Translations under genes and position numbers: made by a program
Assembly: GCA_030248225.1 (NCBI GenBank)
Contig: JASANE010001525.1
Location: 1 to 64,000 of the forward strand
Direction: 5' to 3'
Length of the DNA: 64,000 bases
Source of the DNA: Trileptium ribeirensis
Taxonomy: Eukaryota > Nematoda > Enoplea > Enoplida > Thoracostomopsidae
In this document: positions 25,501-33,224 of the stretch, one piece after another
How the letters are laid out: each line of letters starts with the position of its first letter
Numbering within the stretch: position 1 is the first letter of the stretch
Notes under the pieces: model-generated
The model's input: the letters and a program-made list of their open reading frames with translations, nothing else
The model's database searches: none
What the model was told of the DNA's origin: nothing

Positions 25501-28500
25501 TGTTTAACGATTGTTGTCAGTGTTCGTAAATTGCCGCTATAATTTTCACGGTTAATTTTTTTCAGCGAAATTCCAAAAATACAAAGGCAGTAAATTGATA
25601 CATCTTGAGGCAGAAAATTTGAATTTGTGCAGCTATATCTGTTGTGTAACGGTTGATAACAGTATGTTACTTTAAGACATGTTAATAATTATTGTTGAAA
25701 CGTTTTTGCATAAAATGTTTTAAACAATATTCAGAGACGAAACAACAAAGCAACAAATTATGAACACCCTCATTGAACGCGACAAGCAAATGTCGAAACT
25801 CGTCGAGAATTTATCTCATGATGAAGAACTGCAAAAAGATGCACTCGAAGCGTTGATGTTCCAGCGTGATGCTTGCACAAATCGAATAATCAATCAGGTG
25901 AAAGACTAACGACAAACTGCTGTCTAGAAATGTATTACCGAGCTGATTTATTTTAAAACGTTAATAATATTACATTCGAATAGTTTTTTGTCCTGTTGTT
26001 GCAGGCCAAAATAATGATCCACACGAAAGTCGTGTCGTATATATTCGGTATACACAGAAAACTGCTGATCGTGTAAAAAGTTTTTGGGCTCTCCATTTGC
26101 CATGGGGCGATTTTGCTGAGAGAAAAACGATTAAAAATCGTGTCATAAACATTGCCACAAAGCTTTTTATGGAGAGAAAAAGTATTTTGAAGAAAATTTT
26201 GAAAAAAATTTGGAAAATTTTGGTTTCAGGAAGTAATTTTAGTGCAAATTTCGATCAAATTTTAAGTACTTTGGACCGATTGGAAAGCAAAAAAAATTTT
26301 AAGAGGCGGCGTACCGTGTGGACCTCAAAATTTTGCAGCGGCATGAACCAGGGGCACTTCTTTTGAACCAGTGGGAACCGAAAAATGCTAGGGGGCCCTC
26401 CAGCCCCCAATTTGGAGAGCCCAGACTGTATAAAGTCATCAAAATTCAATTCACAGTCTTTAAAAGCAAAGTGGTGACTGGGAACGTCCATTTTCTAAGG
26501 CTACGTCTGAGCTATACCACTAGCAAATGTACATTAGATGTTTTCAAAGCCTCTGTGACATATTTGTGCTTTCGCCTTTTACCTTCAAACATCTCTATTC
26601 AAACTCGAAACGTACACTTGTGGCCTGTCAAAACTGCCGTGATACTTAAAGTTAATGTTATCCAAATCGCAAAAAAAAGGAGAGAATGTGTTATGAAGCA
26701 GCTAAATCACTATGACTGATGTACAATGACTACTACAACATGCCATTACATTTTCAAACAACGTACTGATATGCCATTACATTTTCAAACAACGTACTGA
26801 TATTACTACATATACATATATTAGTTTAATTCAGTTGCCATATTTGTCATTATAGTTTGCCGATCAGTCTTAACTCCTAAGCATGACATTTAGGTCTCGC
26901 TATCGAAGGGATTCTAAGATCTTTCGAATGCCGCACGGAACGAGTTCGGACAAATCAAAATTGCGTGCAACTTTGTCGTTTACCGTTGAATCTATTTCGA
27001 CAACAGTAGTGCATATACTTATTGCTAGAATGAATAGTTATTAATATTGTTATTAATTTTGATTTAAGATTAACTTGATTGAGCAAGAATTGTCGAAGTT
27101 AACACATTTGGAATTGAAGCGGAAGGAACTGCAAATGGCAGAAAACGTTGTAAGTTTGTTACAAAAAGGACATGTAATAAACGAACAAACATTGATAAAA
27201 ATAGCACACAGGTTACGGCTATAGATTGAGTCAAGAAGTATGATATTGGTATAAATTGCTAACAAAGCAATGATACGATTGGTACCGAAGCAGCAAATTT
27301 TTTATTATTTTAAAATTTGGACATTTTAGCTGAATTGCTGAGTAAATAAAAAAGTCATGTGATAAGCAATGTTAAAACCATTAGTCATTTCAATGTTATG
27401 GGCTGAAGGAGCGGATTGTTTTTTATTTTCATTTGGCAATTTATTTTTTGCCATATTCGTCGATGGAATGTGGTGTGTAATATAATACGAAACACCCAGA
27501 CGTTTCACGTCCAGCATCCTATCTATGTGGTTACTGCAGTCAAACTAGCGACAAGTGGAACTGTAAAAACAGTGGTCGATGTCGATGCATTTCCTTAAAA
27601 AAGCTTTTCGTAATTTCTTTTATAATACACTGAATACAAGTGATAGTTTTTGGCCACGCATATTATACGGTATTAATGTACATCATCTGCAGAATTGGAA
27701 ACAATGGGGTTGTTCCTTCACAGCTAATTGAAAATTAGATGCTTTAATTTATTTTCGCCAACAAAGTAGGTTTTCTTTAGTAATTGTTTGAAAATAGTGT
27801 GAAATATTAAATTATACTGTATTACATAAGCCCATGCGGCGTTTACTACTGACTAGAGTTCAAAAACGGTAGGGGCCCTAACAACATTAAAACAAAATTG
27901 TATTTGGATTTTTTTCATAAATTATCTGCGACACAGATGGTTACTACGTGGTGTTTTGTCCTATTGGCACTCGACGATTTGCTAGCCTTGAAATTTGAGT
28001 CACCATCACAAACACACACGACAGTTGTGATGTTTTGACTGAAGTTAGGGCGCATTACAATTTCTTAAACTCCAACGTTTGATAAATAACTATTAGTCCC
28101 GTATATAAATTTGCTTGTTTATTATACATTATACAGATTAATATCAACATTACGTATAATTAATTTTAGAACTTCGTTTGTGAGCAACGAGTTGAACTTA
28201 CTTGCTTACTAATAGAACTGATGAGAGAACGCGAACAGCGGAAACGTGAAATTCAGGAGCAGTTGGTGAGTAAAATATGTTTTATTTGTTATTTCGAATG
28301 ATTATGTCAGCAGCAAGTAGAACTCGCTTGCATGCAAATTTATTAATACATTCGTGAAAATTCAAGTAGCGTTAAGGTGGAACTTAGCTGCGTAAACTGT
28401 TATTTTCTCTTTAGTTCCAAAAAATACATTGGCAAGAAGTCTAATTACTGCGTGCTGTGGTTAGATCACAAGGCATATGGATGTACCAAAATTCAAATAA

Positions 28501-31500
28501 GCAATCCACTGCAGTTTACTTTGTAATTCCTCGCATTTTTTTATTTTTTTAATTTTAATTTAATTTTATAGTGCGAATAATTTATTCCTTTGACTTTTCA
28601 CGGAAATAAAAATGTTTTCATTCGTAAAATGTCAAATCGATGCGATCAGTGTTGTGTATTTTAGGCTGGATGATTTGGAAACTGTGGTTTTGTAACAATT
28701 TGAAAACTTTATTATTTCCATGGATCTGCATGGGATGAAGAAATTAGATAAATTTGTCGTTTTATCGGAAAACGTGTGTAGGCAGTTATAATACAAGAAC
28801 CGATCTTTCGCAACCCGTTTGGGAAAATTAACAGCTACTGCCCATTGTTATTCGCTAACGATATGCTTTTATTTCTGTCCGCAACTATATCTCATAAATG
28901 AACATATGATAGTTTTAATAGAAGCAGACTAGAAATACATAGCTGAAATTATTGCAATTCAGTTTGGGTGAATTTAAATTAGTAATTTTTGCTCGTCACT
29001 GAAGTGAATTTTCAATCGGCCAAAGCATCCAAGCCGAACCTGGAGGCGTCATAACGGTCTCGCCCCCCTTCCAGCTCAAAATGTGTATTGTCCTACGTTG
29101 ATTGTGCAGATATGTGGTTGAAAACATTATGTTATGTAATAGCAAAGCTAAAATGATAGATTGGCTACGCATAGTCGTGAATATAAAGTATTCATTTAGC
29201 AGTTTTTGGTGACTCACGAAACATAGTTTTGTAAAACAAGTTGTAATTATGACATTTAGTTTCTTCAGGCCCAAATGGAACGTCACAAGCAAGAAGAGCA
29301 AATGGACTACTGGCTAGTGCAGTATCAGCGCCTTATAGACTCAAAACCTACATCACTCATCGACGCTGTACGTTCATGTGTTAAATAGTATTTTCAAACG
29401 TCCGTTTACGACGCTGCTGTTTTTCTTCTCATCGACTACAAAGCTTCGTCCTGTGTGATGCGTTACATCCTTGATAAAATTGCAGGCCATGTCATAATAT
29501 CTTGTAATTTCGAATATTTTGGTGGAAACCTGCAATTTTGAGATCTTTTCATGCAGCTCCCACCTCAGCCTGAAATTGGTCAATTTTAAAGATACAGCTA
29601 TAATTCTGAACCAACACGTTGAGCTGATTCGAATAGTATCAAAATTATTGCTAAACGCTAATTAAGCTCGTCTAAAGGAATCTGCCTTAATGTCATGCAA
29701 CGGCGGCGAACCGGACCCGTTGAACAGTGGTTGCACTGTAATAAACTCGGCAACCACGCCAATGCACCGGCGACAAATTCAACACTACCCTTTCCGTGTT
29801 GATGCTATGTCCAATTGTAGATCAACCTCTTACCGGAAGGATGCTTGTCTGTAACAAGCTCACGGCCGCAGTAGTAAAACCACAACTCGCGAACATAGAA
29901 TGCTTCACTGTCTGACAGACGGGGCAAAAGTAATTGTAGATATAGCATTTTGCGTAGTTAGCCGGCATGCTGTGGCTATTATGTGCTGCCTTATGACCTA
30001 GAATTTGCTCAATGAGGTAAACTACAAGCAGATACCTGTAGCTGTGAAGGTACGAAGCTTTTTTAAAATCGCTGAGCATTTCCGTGCGCAACTCACTTAG
30101 GGGCGTAATATTGTCCCGATGTATAAATATGTCGGATTAAAGATGATGTGTGTACAACTTTCAATAAATCTTAGTTTTCCTTAATTGTATATCTTCCAAT
30201 TAACTTTTAGTTAATAATGCCAATACTAGTTATGGTGCTCCCCAGAAATGATTTCTGATCTATGAAATGATCTAATTTCGAACCCACCAGTCGTTCTTCG
30301 AACAGATATTGACCGCATTTTTGGGCCTCAAAAATCTAAACGGTTGAACGTAGGTTGGTCTCAGTTGAAAAATATCAACATTTCGTTACAAATTTATTTG
30401 TAGTTATCGTCTATAATGAATATTTTTTCAACTTTGTGCTGTATTATATTGTTTTAGGAAAATCAGCTAGAGCCAGATATAATAAAACTGCTGCAACGTA
30501 GCGATGCATACAGCTTTATTAGTTCATTTGCTCGTCATCGTATAACAGTAGATACGTTGCCTACCATTACAGAAGAGGACCTCCAGCGTGTAAGTTTTTT
30601 TCGAAAGGCTATAACCAACTAAACTATAATCTTGCGTGGGTTTTGCAACATTCTGTGTTACGTTTCAGATAACCTCTGTTCTTCATTTCCTAGAGGTGAG
30701 AATCATAGCTGTCGGAACGGCCTGAGCTAGATGGACTGATCCCGAATATAAACAGGGTGGGCTGGAAGCGACGTTGCTTTAAACATTCTTATCTGGCCCG
30801 GCTTGTTGCGGTTCTGTCCCGAAAATGAAACCGTCGCATTTTTCAATCACGTCTGTAATGTTCTATGCTACAATAGTGCGCTATAATACTTAAGCATAGT
30901 TTTTTTTATTTAAAAATAAGTTAAATCAAAATTAATTCAGTAATACATACCGTATTGTTCAATTTTTTATTTAAAAATAAGTCAAAAATCTAAATTCAAT
31001 AATACATACCATATTGTTTAATAGCTACCTAACACTTAAGCAGTAATTTTGAGTTTTCCTTTATTTTTAAATGACACCGTTTTCGCCTCAGTCTTGTGCA
31101 TTTAAACCGTAATTTTTAGCAGCTGAATGCTCCGCAACAATTCTTAATCTGAATGCATGATACTTATTTGTCACAAGCGGTTTTCGCATACAGACGTCAC
31201 ACTAAAGAAGACAGACTGGCCACAGGACTAGCCGGATTGCTTGATTTTTTGAACCGGTTGGGTCTCTTATAGTCTTACTCCGCTTTTGAACGGAATTTCT
31301 TGAAACTGGCCCATCGTGCACAATATTTCGAACGGCTGGTGTCATGTCGAAAATTTGCAGGTCCTTTTCATTACTACTATTACTTAAATTGAGGCATAAG
31401 AATTTTTTTACACTAAAGAGGTTTAGAACAATATGTGACATTTATTATTGTTGATGATTAATTGTTCCTGAGAAAATATGTAAGAAATAATGTTAATGTT

Positions 31501-33224
31501 TTTCATTCGTGACATAGTGCTTTGAAATAATATTCATACTGTACAGTAAAGTACACTGCTTTCGTACTTGAATATTTTTGTACAAATTTGTGTCGATTAA
31601 GAAGCATTTCTCTCTATTTCAATGTCAATTATGTTTGCGAATATTGACAATCATAATAATTTCATTAGTTGTCCTCGCTCGTGTATTATCCTTTATATTT
31701 TTTTGGACTAATTGCATATTCTGGAATGTAAAAAAGAACATTTCTGTTTGTGGCCTTTAACTCTGTAAACAAACAAATCTTGTCTTTTTACTTCAGAAAA
31801 CTTAAATAAACCTGGCAGAAAACGAAAGCTTATGATCTTGAAGCAGAATTTCCGTGCGGAGTTAATATTTGGTGCAAAATTATGAAAATAATGTGCTTTT
31901 TTATATTTGTATGTATTTGTGCTTGGTTAACCATAACGTACTTTATGTACTTTGTTGTTTCTTAAGATTGGCATTTATTCTCTTGGAACGCGTCGTGCCC
32001 TTCTTGCCAGTATAAAAGTCTACCTAGACAAGTCGTCCAAACAGTCCAAGCTGACAAACGTCCAAAGCGAGACAACAACAACGTTGGAACCGGACATCGA
32101 TGAGCAGGCCAAGCGACGGTCATCGCCAGTAGTGGAGCCAACACAAGCTCGATTTGAGGTGGAATGTGTTATATGTCTAGATCTCACGGTAGGTTCTACA
32201 AATTCGATAAAATGACTAATGCGTTTTAAATACAACTGTAGAACTAATACTAACAGGGTGTAATAGGATTTGAACTAAATATCATTAATGAAGCATGTTG
32301 CAGTCCGGTCTTCAACATGTAACGATTCTTTTATTATGTACATTGACTATATGGAAATGTTTAAATTGCTTCATTTACTCATTTTATGTCGATTATTTAA
32401 GCCAATAAGTACATATTTAAGGGTGTTGCTGCTGCGTTATCTCATAATAGCAGGTGTAACGAAGTTATGTGTCATTTTGAACTGACATCACTAAACGAAG
32501 TAGTCTTTCGCTGTGGCTTTTTGGACTTGAAGTGGCATTACTAGTTCTAATTGGTACAGATTTTCCATTAGGTACGGGACATCGTGAAACCTATGTTAAA
32601 ATCAGTTGCCAGTTTCCCTAAATAAATTTTTATTCCACTCGAAACTAATAGCCCTTTAATAAAATTGGGTAGCGATTTTGTATTTTACTGATCTATAAAT
32701 AGCGAGACCCCCTGAAACTAGTTCGTCCATCGCTGGACACATTTTGATAATAAAATTAAACAAATTGTATTTCACAAAATTTCGAAATGCGATTGGCTTT
32801 TTGATTACTGTTGTGCGCGTTCATCTTTCTGAGATACATAATAGCAAATTATAGGCCTGCTGTTAGCTTCAAAAGCTAAAATATCAACAATATTCTGATA
32901 ATGTCATTACGATGGTGCGGTCGCTTTTTTATGCTACCAATCTCGCTCAGTTACATGGTGTATCGCATTCGATAAGTAATAATGTGTGCGTTAATTATTG
33001 CGTTATAAATAATTAAATAAAATAGTCAAACGTCTTTAAAAATATAATTTTTATTTAAGAGCTGCGTCATCTTTATTCCATGCGGTCATGTGTGTACGTG
33101 CGCACCATGTTCAGTACCCATTGCGTCATGTCCTTTATGTCGTGCTGCCGTTACCGAAAAAGTTCATCTTGGGACTGACAGTATTGCAGTGGTGCCATCA
33201 GCACCCACTGACAATGTCGGCTGA
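13395..33224 (+). CDS. LRSAM1: LRSAM1-type E3 ubiquitin ligase, 3' part (12 exons)
   Basis: Twelve exons (13,395-13,517; 19,163-19,250; 20,621-20,717; 24,227-24,297; 24,949-25,048; 25,735-25,897; 27,069-27,149; 28,170-28,265; 29,269-29,367; 30,458-30,589; 31,967-32,188; 33,060-33,224) join in consistent phase into 478 codons plus a stop. Residues 1-280 or so are a continuous charged coiled coil. About residues 305-370 form a SAM domain. A C3HC4 RING (C-V-I-C...C-G-H-V-C-T-C-A-P-C...C-P-L-C) lies near residues 421-456. This is the LRSAM1 order, and several stretches align with the human protein without gaps (L-E-L-K-R-K; Y-W-L-x-Q-Y-Q-R-L). LRSAM1 (also called TAL) is a cytosolic ligase that ubiquitinates the ESCRT-I subunit TSG101 and acts in endosomal sorting and antibacterial autophagy. 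The N-terminal leucine-rich repeats, about 245 residues in human, must lie further upstream and were not found. The last residues carry PSAP, a TSG101-binding motif that sits before the RING in human LRSAM1. Confidence 0.93.
13690..13842. mobile_element. Tc1/mariner-like MITE, copy 2
   Basis: The terminal inverted repeats TACAGTACTCGCCAAAATTG (left) and TACAGCACCCGTCAAAAATG (right, reversed) bound 153 bp. Both begin with TA and are followed by GACCGTCGC or GACTGTCGC. Inside, the words TCGAGCGAG and TCGAGCGAC are also inverted. It lies in the first recovered LRSAM1 intron. Fragments of the same ends occur at 18,380, 20,771-20,828 and 23,862-23,992. Confidence 0.65.
14362..14610 (-). mobile_element. 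tRNA-derived SINE, copy 1 of a tandem pair
   Basis: On the minus strand the element has a pol III A-box-like tract (about 14,465-14,490, containing ACAACTCAGTAATTTG) and a perfect B box GGGTTCGATCC at 14,430-14,440. A tRNA-unrelated tail follows, ending in TTAATTCGGGCATGAAAGG then GTTAA. The body is tRNA-derived and its 3' end is shared with four other copies in this window. The overlapping open frame is not a gene. Confidence 0.75.
14640..14910 (-). mobile_element. tRNA-derived SINE, copy 2 of a tandem pair
   Basis: This copy begins 278 bases after the first and is very similar to it. It has a better A box (GATAGCTCAGTGGTTTGCGT on the minus strand, about 14,740-14,759) and the same B box at about 14,708-14,718. 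It differs by a short insertion near 14,788 containing GGAACCTCACAATGCGAGCG. The head-to-tail arrangement suggests a tandem duplication or a second insertion beside the first. Confidence 0.75.
15560..15810 (+). repeat. Dispersed repeat related to the MITE at 26.1-26.4 kb
   Basis: The tract from AAAACGGTTAAAAATAGTGC through GACATTGCTAAAACGC, TATTTTGAAG, AAATTTTGAC and ACAAATTTTGATCAAA matches, in the same order, the interior of the element at 26,086-26,422. The terminal GGGCTCTCC is represented only by GCGCTCTCC near 15,587. It appears to be a more decayed copy. The overlapping 77-codon frame has no supported product. Confidence 0.5.
16815..17720 (+). mobile_element. 5'-truncated LINE: C-terminal reverse transcriptase ORF
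   Basis: This is an intact 301-codon frame from the C-terminal half of a non-LTR retrotransposon polymerase. Residues 30-33 are Y-A-D-D, the catalytic motif of the RT palm. They are followed by K-T-K-T-M (about 66-70), F-K-Y-L-G-S (92-97), L-L-Y-G-A-E-S-W (150-157), a C-L-W-R-I-L block, and R-R-L-K-L-F-G-H-V-A-R-M. The last three are typical of the thumb and downstream region in RTE/CR1-like LINEs. The endonuclease and RT fingers with motifs A and B are absent, so the insertion is 5'-truncated and the ATG is fortuitous. The frame has no stop or shift, so it is fairly young. A short CTCTCTCTCT tract lies after the stop instead of a poly(A). It sits in sense orientation in an LRSAM1 intron. Confidence 0.85.
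17925..18174 (+). repeat. AT-rich repeat with two internal units; inverted partner at 23.7 kb
   Basis: Two units here share GCTGATCACGAATAT (17,963-17,977 and 18,082-18,096). Each is preceded by GGGTGCTTTCTATGTC or GGGGTTTTCGATATC and flanked by TTAGTTAATTAGCTAAT-like tracts. The 3' half (18,040-18,172) reappears in inverted orientation at 23,676-23,836. No coding content was seen. Confidence 0.55.
19163..19250 (+). CDS. LRSAM1: LRSAM1 exon b (coiled coil)
   Basis: This exon starts after ATGATATTGCAG, ends before GTAAGT, and runs from phase 0 to phase 1. It encodes E-E-D-I-L-N-K-R-L-S-D and continues to R-E-I-L-K-Q. It aligns gap-free with the E-E-Q-S-R-L-E-Q-G-L-S-E region of human LRSAM1. 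Confidence 0.9.
20621..20717 (+). CDS. LRSAM1: LRSAM1 exon c (coiled coil)
   Basis: The acceptor is GGTATTTTAG and the donor is GTATAT. The single carried base plus TA restores a Leu codon, and the exon ends in phase 2. The residues L-E-E-Q-S-E-H-L, then R-Q-T-E-K-I-F-E-A-E-E-R-R continue the heptad pattern. Confidence 0.88.
21229..22140 (-). pseudogene. Transposase-like gene, copy 2 (SDTCxGQN family), antisense in an LRSAM1 intron
   Basis: On the minus strand, G-Y-C-Y-Y-W (about 22,090) leads into a 112-codon frame. That frame holds S-D-T-C-S-G-Q-N-R-N-Q-Y (about 21,950-21,985), then F-F-E-S-G-H-S-Y-M and E-Y-A. The same landmarks occur in the copy at 5.2-6.7 kb (G-Y-C-Y-L-W, SDTCGGQN, HSYM), so the two are paralogues. 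After a stop at 21,735 a different frame resumes with K-P-F-R-Y-V-A-G-K-R and ends with the family's C-terminal signature K-K-K-D-L-M-A-L-C-R-S, I-P-E-D-Y-W-N-Y-Y. That segment is missing from copy 1. An acidic tail follows to 21,229. The whole N-terminal half is absent. It is broken by at least one stop and one frameshift and is not functional. It lies between LRSAM1 exons c and d. Confidence 0.75.
22495..22800. repeat. Two-copy tandem duplication, unit about 160 bp
   Basis: The segment starting ATTTCAGCTGGCCAGATGAG (22,518) recurs as ATTTCGGCCGGCCGGATGAG (22,678). Both continue with CATGCTGAC or CGTGCTGAC and end around ACTGTATAAGTAAACCATGA and GCAATGTATAAGTAAATGG. Divergence is moderate. 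No coding content is supported. Confidence 0.55.
23250..23495. repeat. Palindrome-ended repeat built from ATTTCGATT units
   Basis: The left end AAATAAGTGCAAAACAATCG and the right end (reversed AAAATAAGTGCAATCGAAAA) are inverted, and both lead into TAGAAATTTCG. Between them, words such as ATTAAACGAAATTTCGAT recur about every 40 bases. It looks like a small non-autonomous element whose core is an internal tandem repeat. Confidence 0.55.
23676..23992. repeat. Inverted partner of the 18.0-kb repeat, abutting a MITE relic
   Basis: Bases 23,676-23,836 are the reverse complement of 18,040-18,172, with shared TGATTTTAAAATTG, TATCGAAAACAC, CACATAAAATCATACA and AGCTAATTAATTAG words. Directly after it, 23,862-23,992 is bounded by AAATGACTGTC and (reversed) AAAATCAACTGTGAGCG, with inverted GCTCGC words. 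It resembles the Tc1-like MITE ends, but the outermost left bases are lost. Confidence 0.5.
24227..24297 (+). CDS. LRSAM1: LRSAM1 exon d (coiled coil)
   Basis: It follows the strong acceptor TTTTTTTTCAG and ends at GTGAGA, from phase 2 to phase 1. The residues are A-E-D-D-N-W-L-H-V-K-L-K-E-C-E-Q-L-R-K-Q. The open frame continues past the donor, but only use of GTGAGA keeps the next exon in frame. Confidence 0.85.
24949..25048 (+). CDS. LRSAM1: LRSAM1 exon e
   Basis: The acceptor is AAGTTTTAG and the donor is GTAAGA, from phase 1 to phase 2. It encodes S-M-E-Q-T-L-A-S-Y-F-G-L-D-K-L-I-D. It aligns with the A-M-Q-Q-M-L-T-E-S region of human LRSAM1. Confidence 0.87.
25735..25897 (+). CDS. LRSAM1: LRSAM1 exon f
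   Basis: It starts after AATATTCAG and ends before GTGAAA, from phase 2 to phase 0. It contains R-D-K-Q-M-S-K-L-V-E-N-L and L-Q-K-D-A-L-E-A-L-M-F-Q-R-D, matching the conserved M-Q-K-A-A-F-E-A-L block of LRSAM1. Confidence 0.92.
26086..26422. mobile_element. MITE with GGGCTCTCCA inverted ends
   Basis: A perfect 10-base terminal inverted repeat GGGCTCTCCA extends imperfectly inward (TTTG versus AATTG). It bounds 337 bp with no coding capacity, inside an LRSAM1 intron. A decayed relative is at about 15,560-15,810. I could not define a target-site duplication, so the superfamily is open. Confidence 0.55.
26741..26802. repeat. Perfect 31-bp tandem duplication
   Basis: The 31 bases starting TGCCATTACATTTTCAAACA are repeated exactly, head to tail, at 26,741-26,771 and 26,772-26,802. 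Perfect identity implies a recent slippage or repair event. Confidence 0.85.
27069..27149 (+). CDS. LRSAM1: LRSAM1 exon g (LELKRK block)
   Basis: This exon has 27 codons in phase 0 at both ends, between TTTAAG and GTAAGT. It encodes I-N-L-I-E-Q-E-L-S-K-L and L-E-L-K-R-K-E-L, one of the best conserved pieces of LRSAM1. Confidence 0.94.
28170..28265 (+). CDS. LRSAM1: LRSAM1 exon h
   Basis: This exon has 32 codons in phase 0 at both ends, between AATTTTAG and GTGAGT. It encodes C-E-Q-R-V-E-L-T-C-L-L-I-E-L-M-R-E-R-E-Q, ending the coiled coil. Confidence 0.93.
29269..29367 (+). CDS. LRSAM1: LRSAM1 exon i (YWLVQYQRL)
   Basis: This exon has 33 codons in phase 0 at both ends, between TTTCTTCAG and GTACGT. 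It contains M-D-Y-W-L-V-Q-Y-Q-R-L-I-D and K-P-T-S-L, nearly identical to the human block just before the SAM domain. Confidence 0.95.
30458..30589 (+). CDS. LRSAM1: LRSAM1 exon j (first half of SAM domain)
   Basis: This exon has 44 codons in phase 0 at both ends, between TTGTTTTAG and GTAAGT. Y-S-F-I-S-S-F-A-R-H-R-I-T-V-D-T-L, then I-T-E-E-D-L are the first helices of a SAM domain. SAM domains mediate self-association and, in LRSAM1, help the ligase recognise targets. Confidence 0.95.
31967..32188 (+). CDS. LRSAM1: LRSAM1 exon k (second half of SAM, linker, RING start)
   Basis: This exon has 74 codons in phase 0 at both ends, between TTCTTAAG and GTAGGT. It completes the SAM domain (I-G-I-Y-S-L-G-T-R-R-A-L-L), then a polar linker of about 40 residues, then the first zinc pair of the RING (E-C-V-I-C-L-D). 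The linker has no PTAP or PSAP; the nearest string is E-P-T-Q-A. Confidence 0.95.
33060..33224 (+). CDS. LRSAM1: LRSAM1 last exon l (RING finger and PSAP tail)
   Basis: The acceptor is TTTATTTAAG and the TGA stop is at 33,222-33,224. It carries C-G-H-V-C-T-C-A-P-C and C-P-L-C, completing a C3HC4 RING with the LRSAM1 spacing. The RING recruits an E2 enzyme. The chain then runs 26 residues further and ends V-P-S-A-P-T-D-N-V-G, a TSG101 UEV-binding PSAP motif at the extreme C terminus. No certain poly(A) signal was placed; AATAAA occurs about 1 kb downstream. Confidence 0.95.
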   Translation, partial: SCVIFIPCGHVCTCAPCSVPIASCPLCRAAVTEKVHLGTDSIAVVPSAPTDNVG

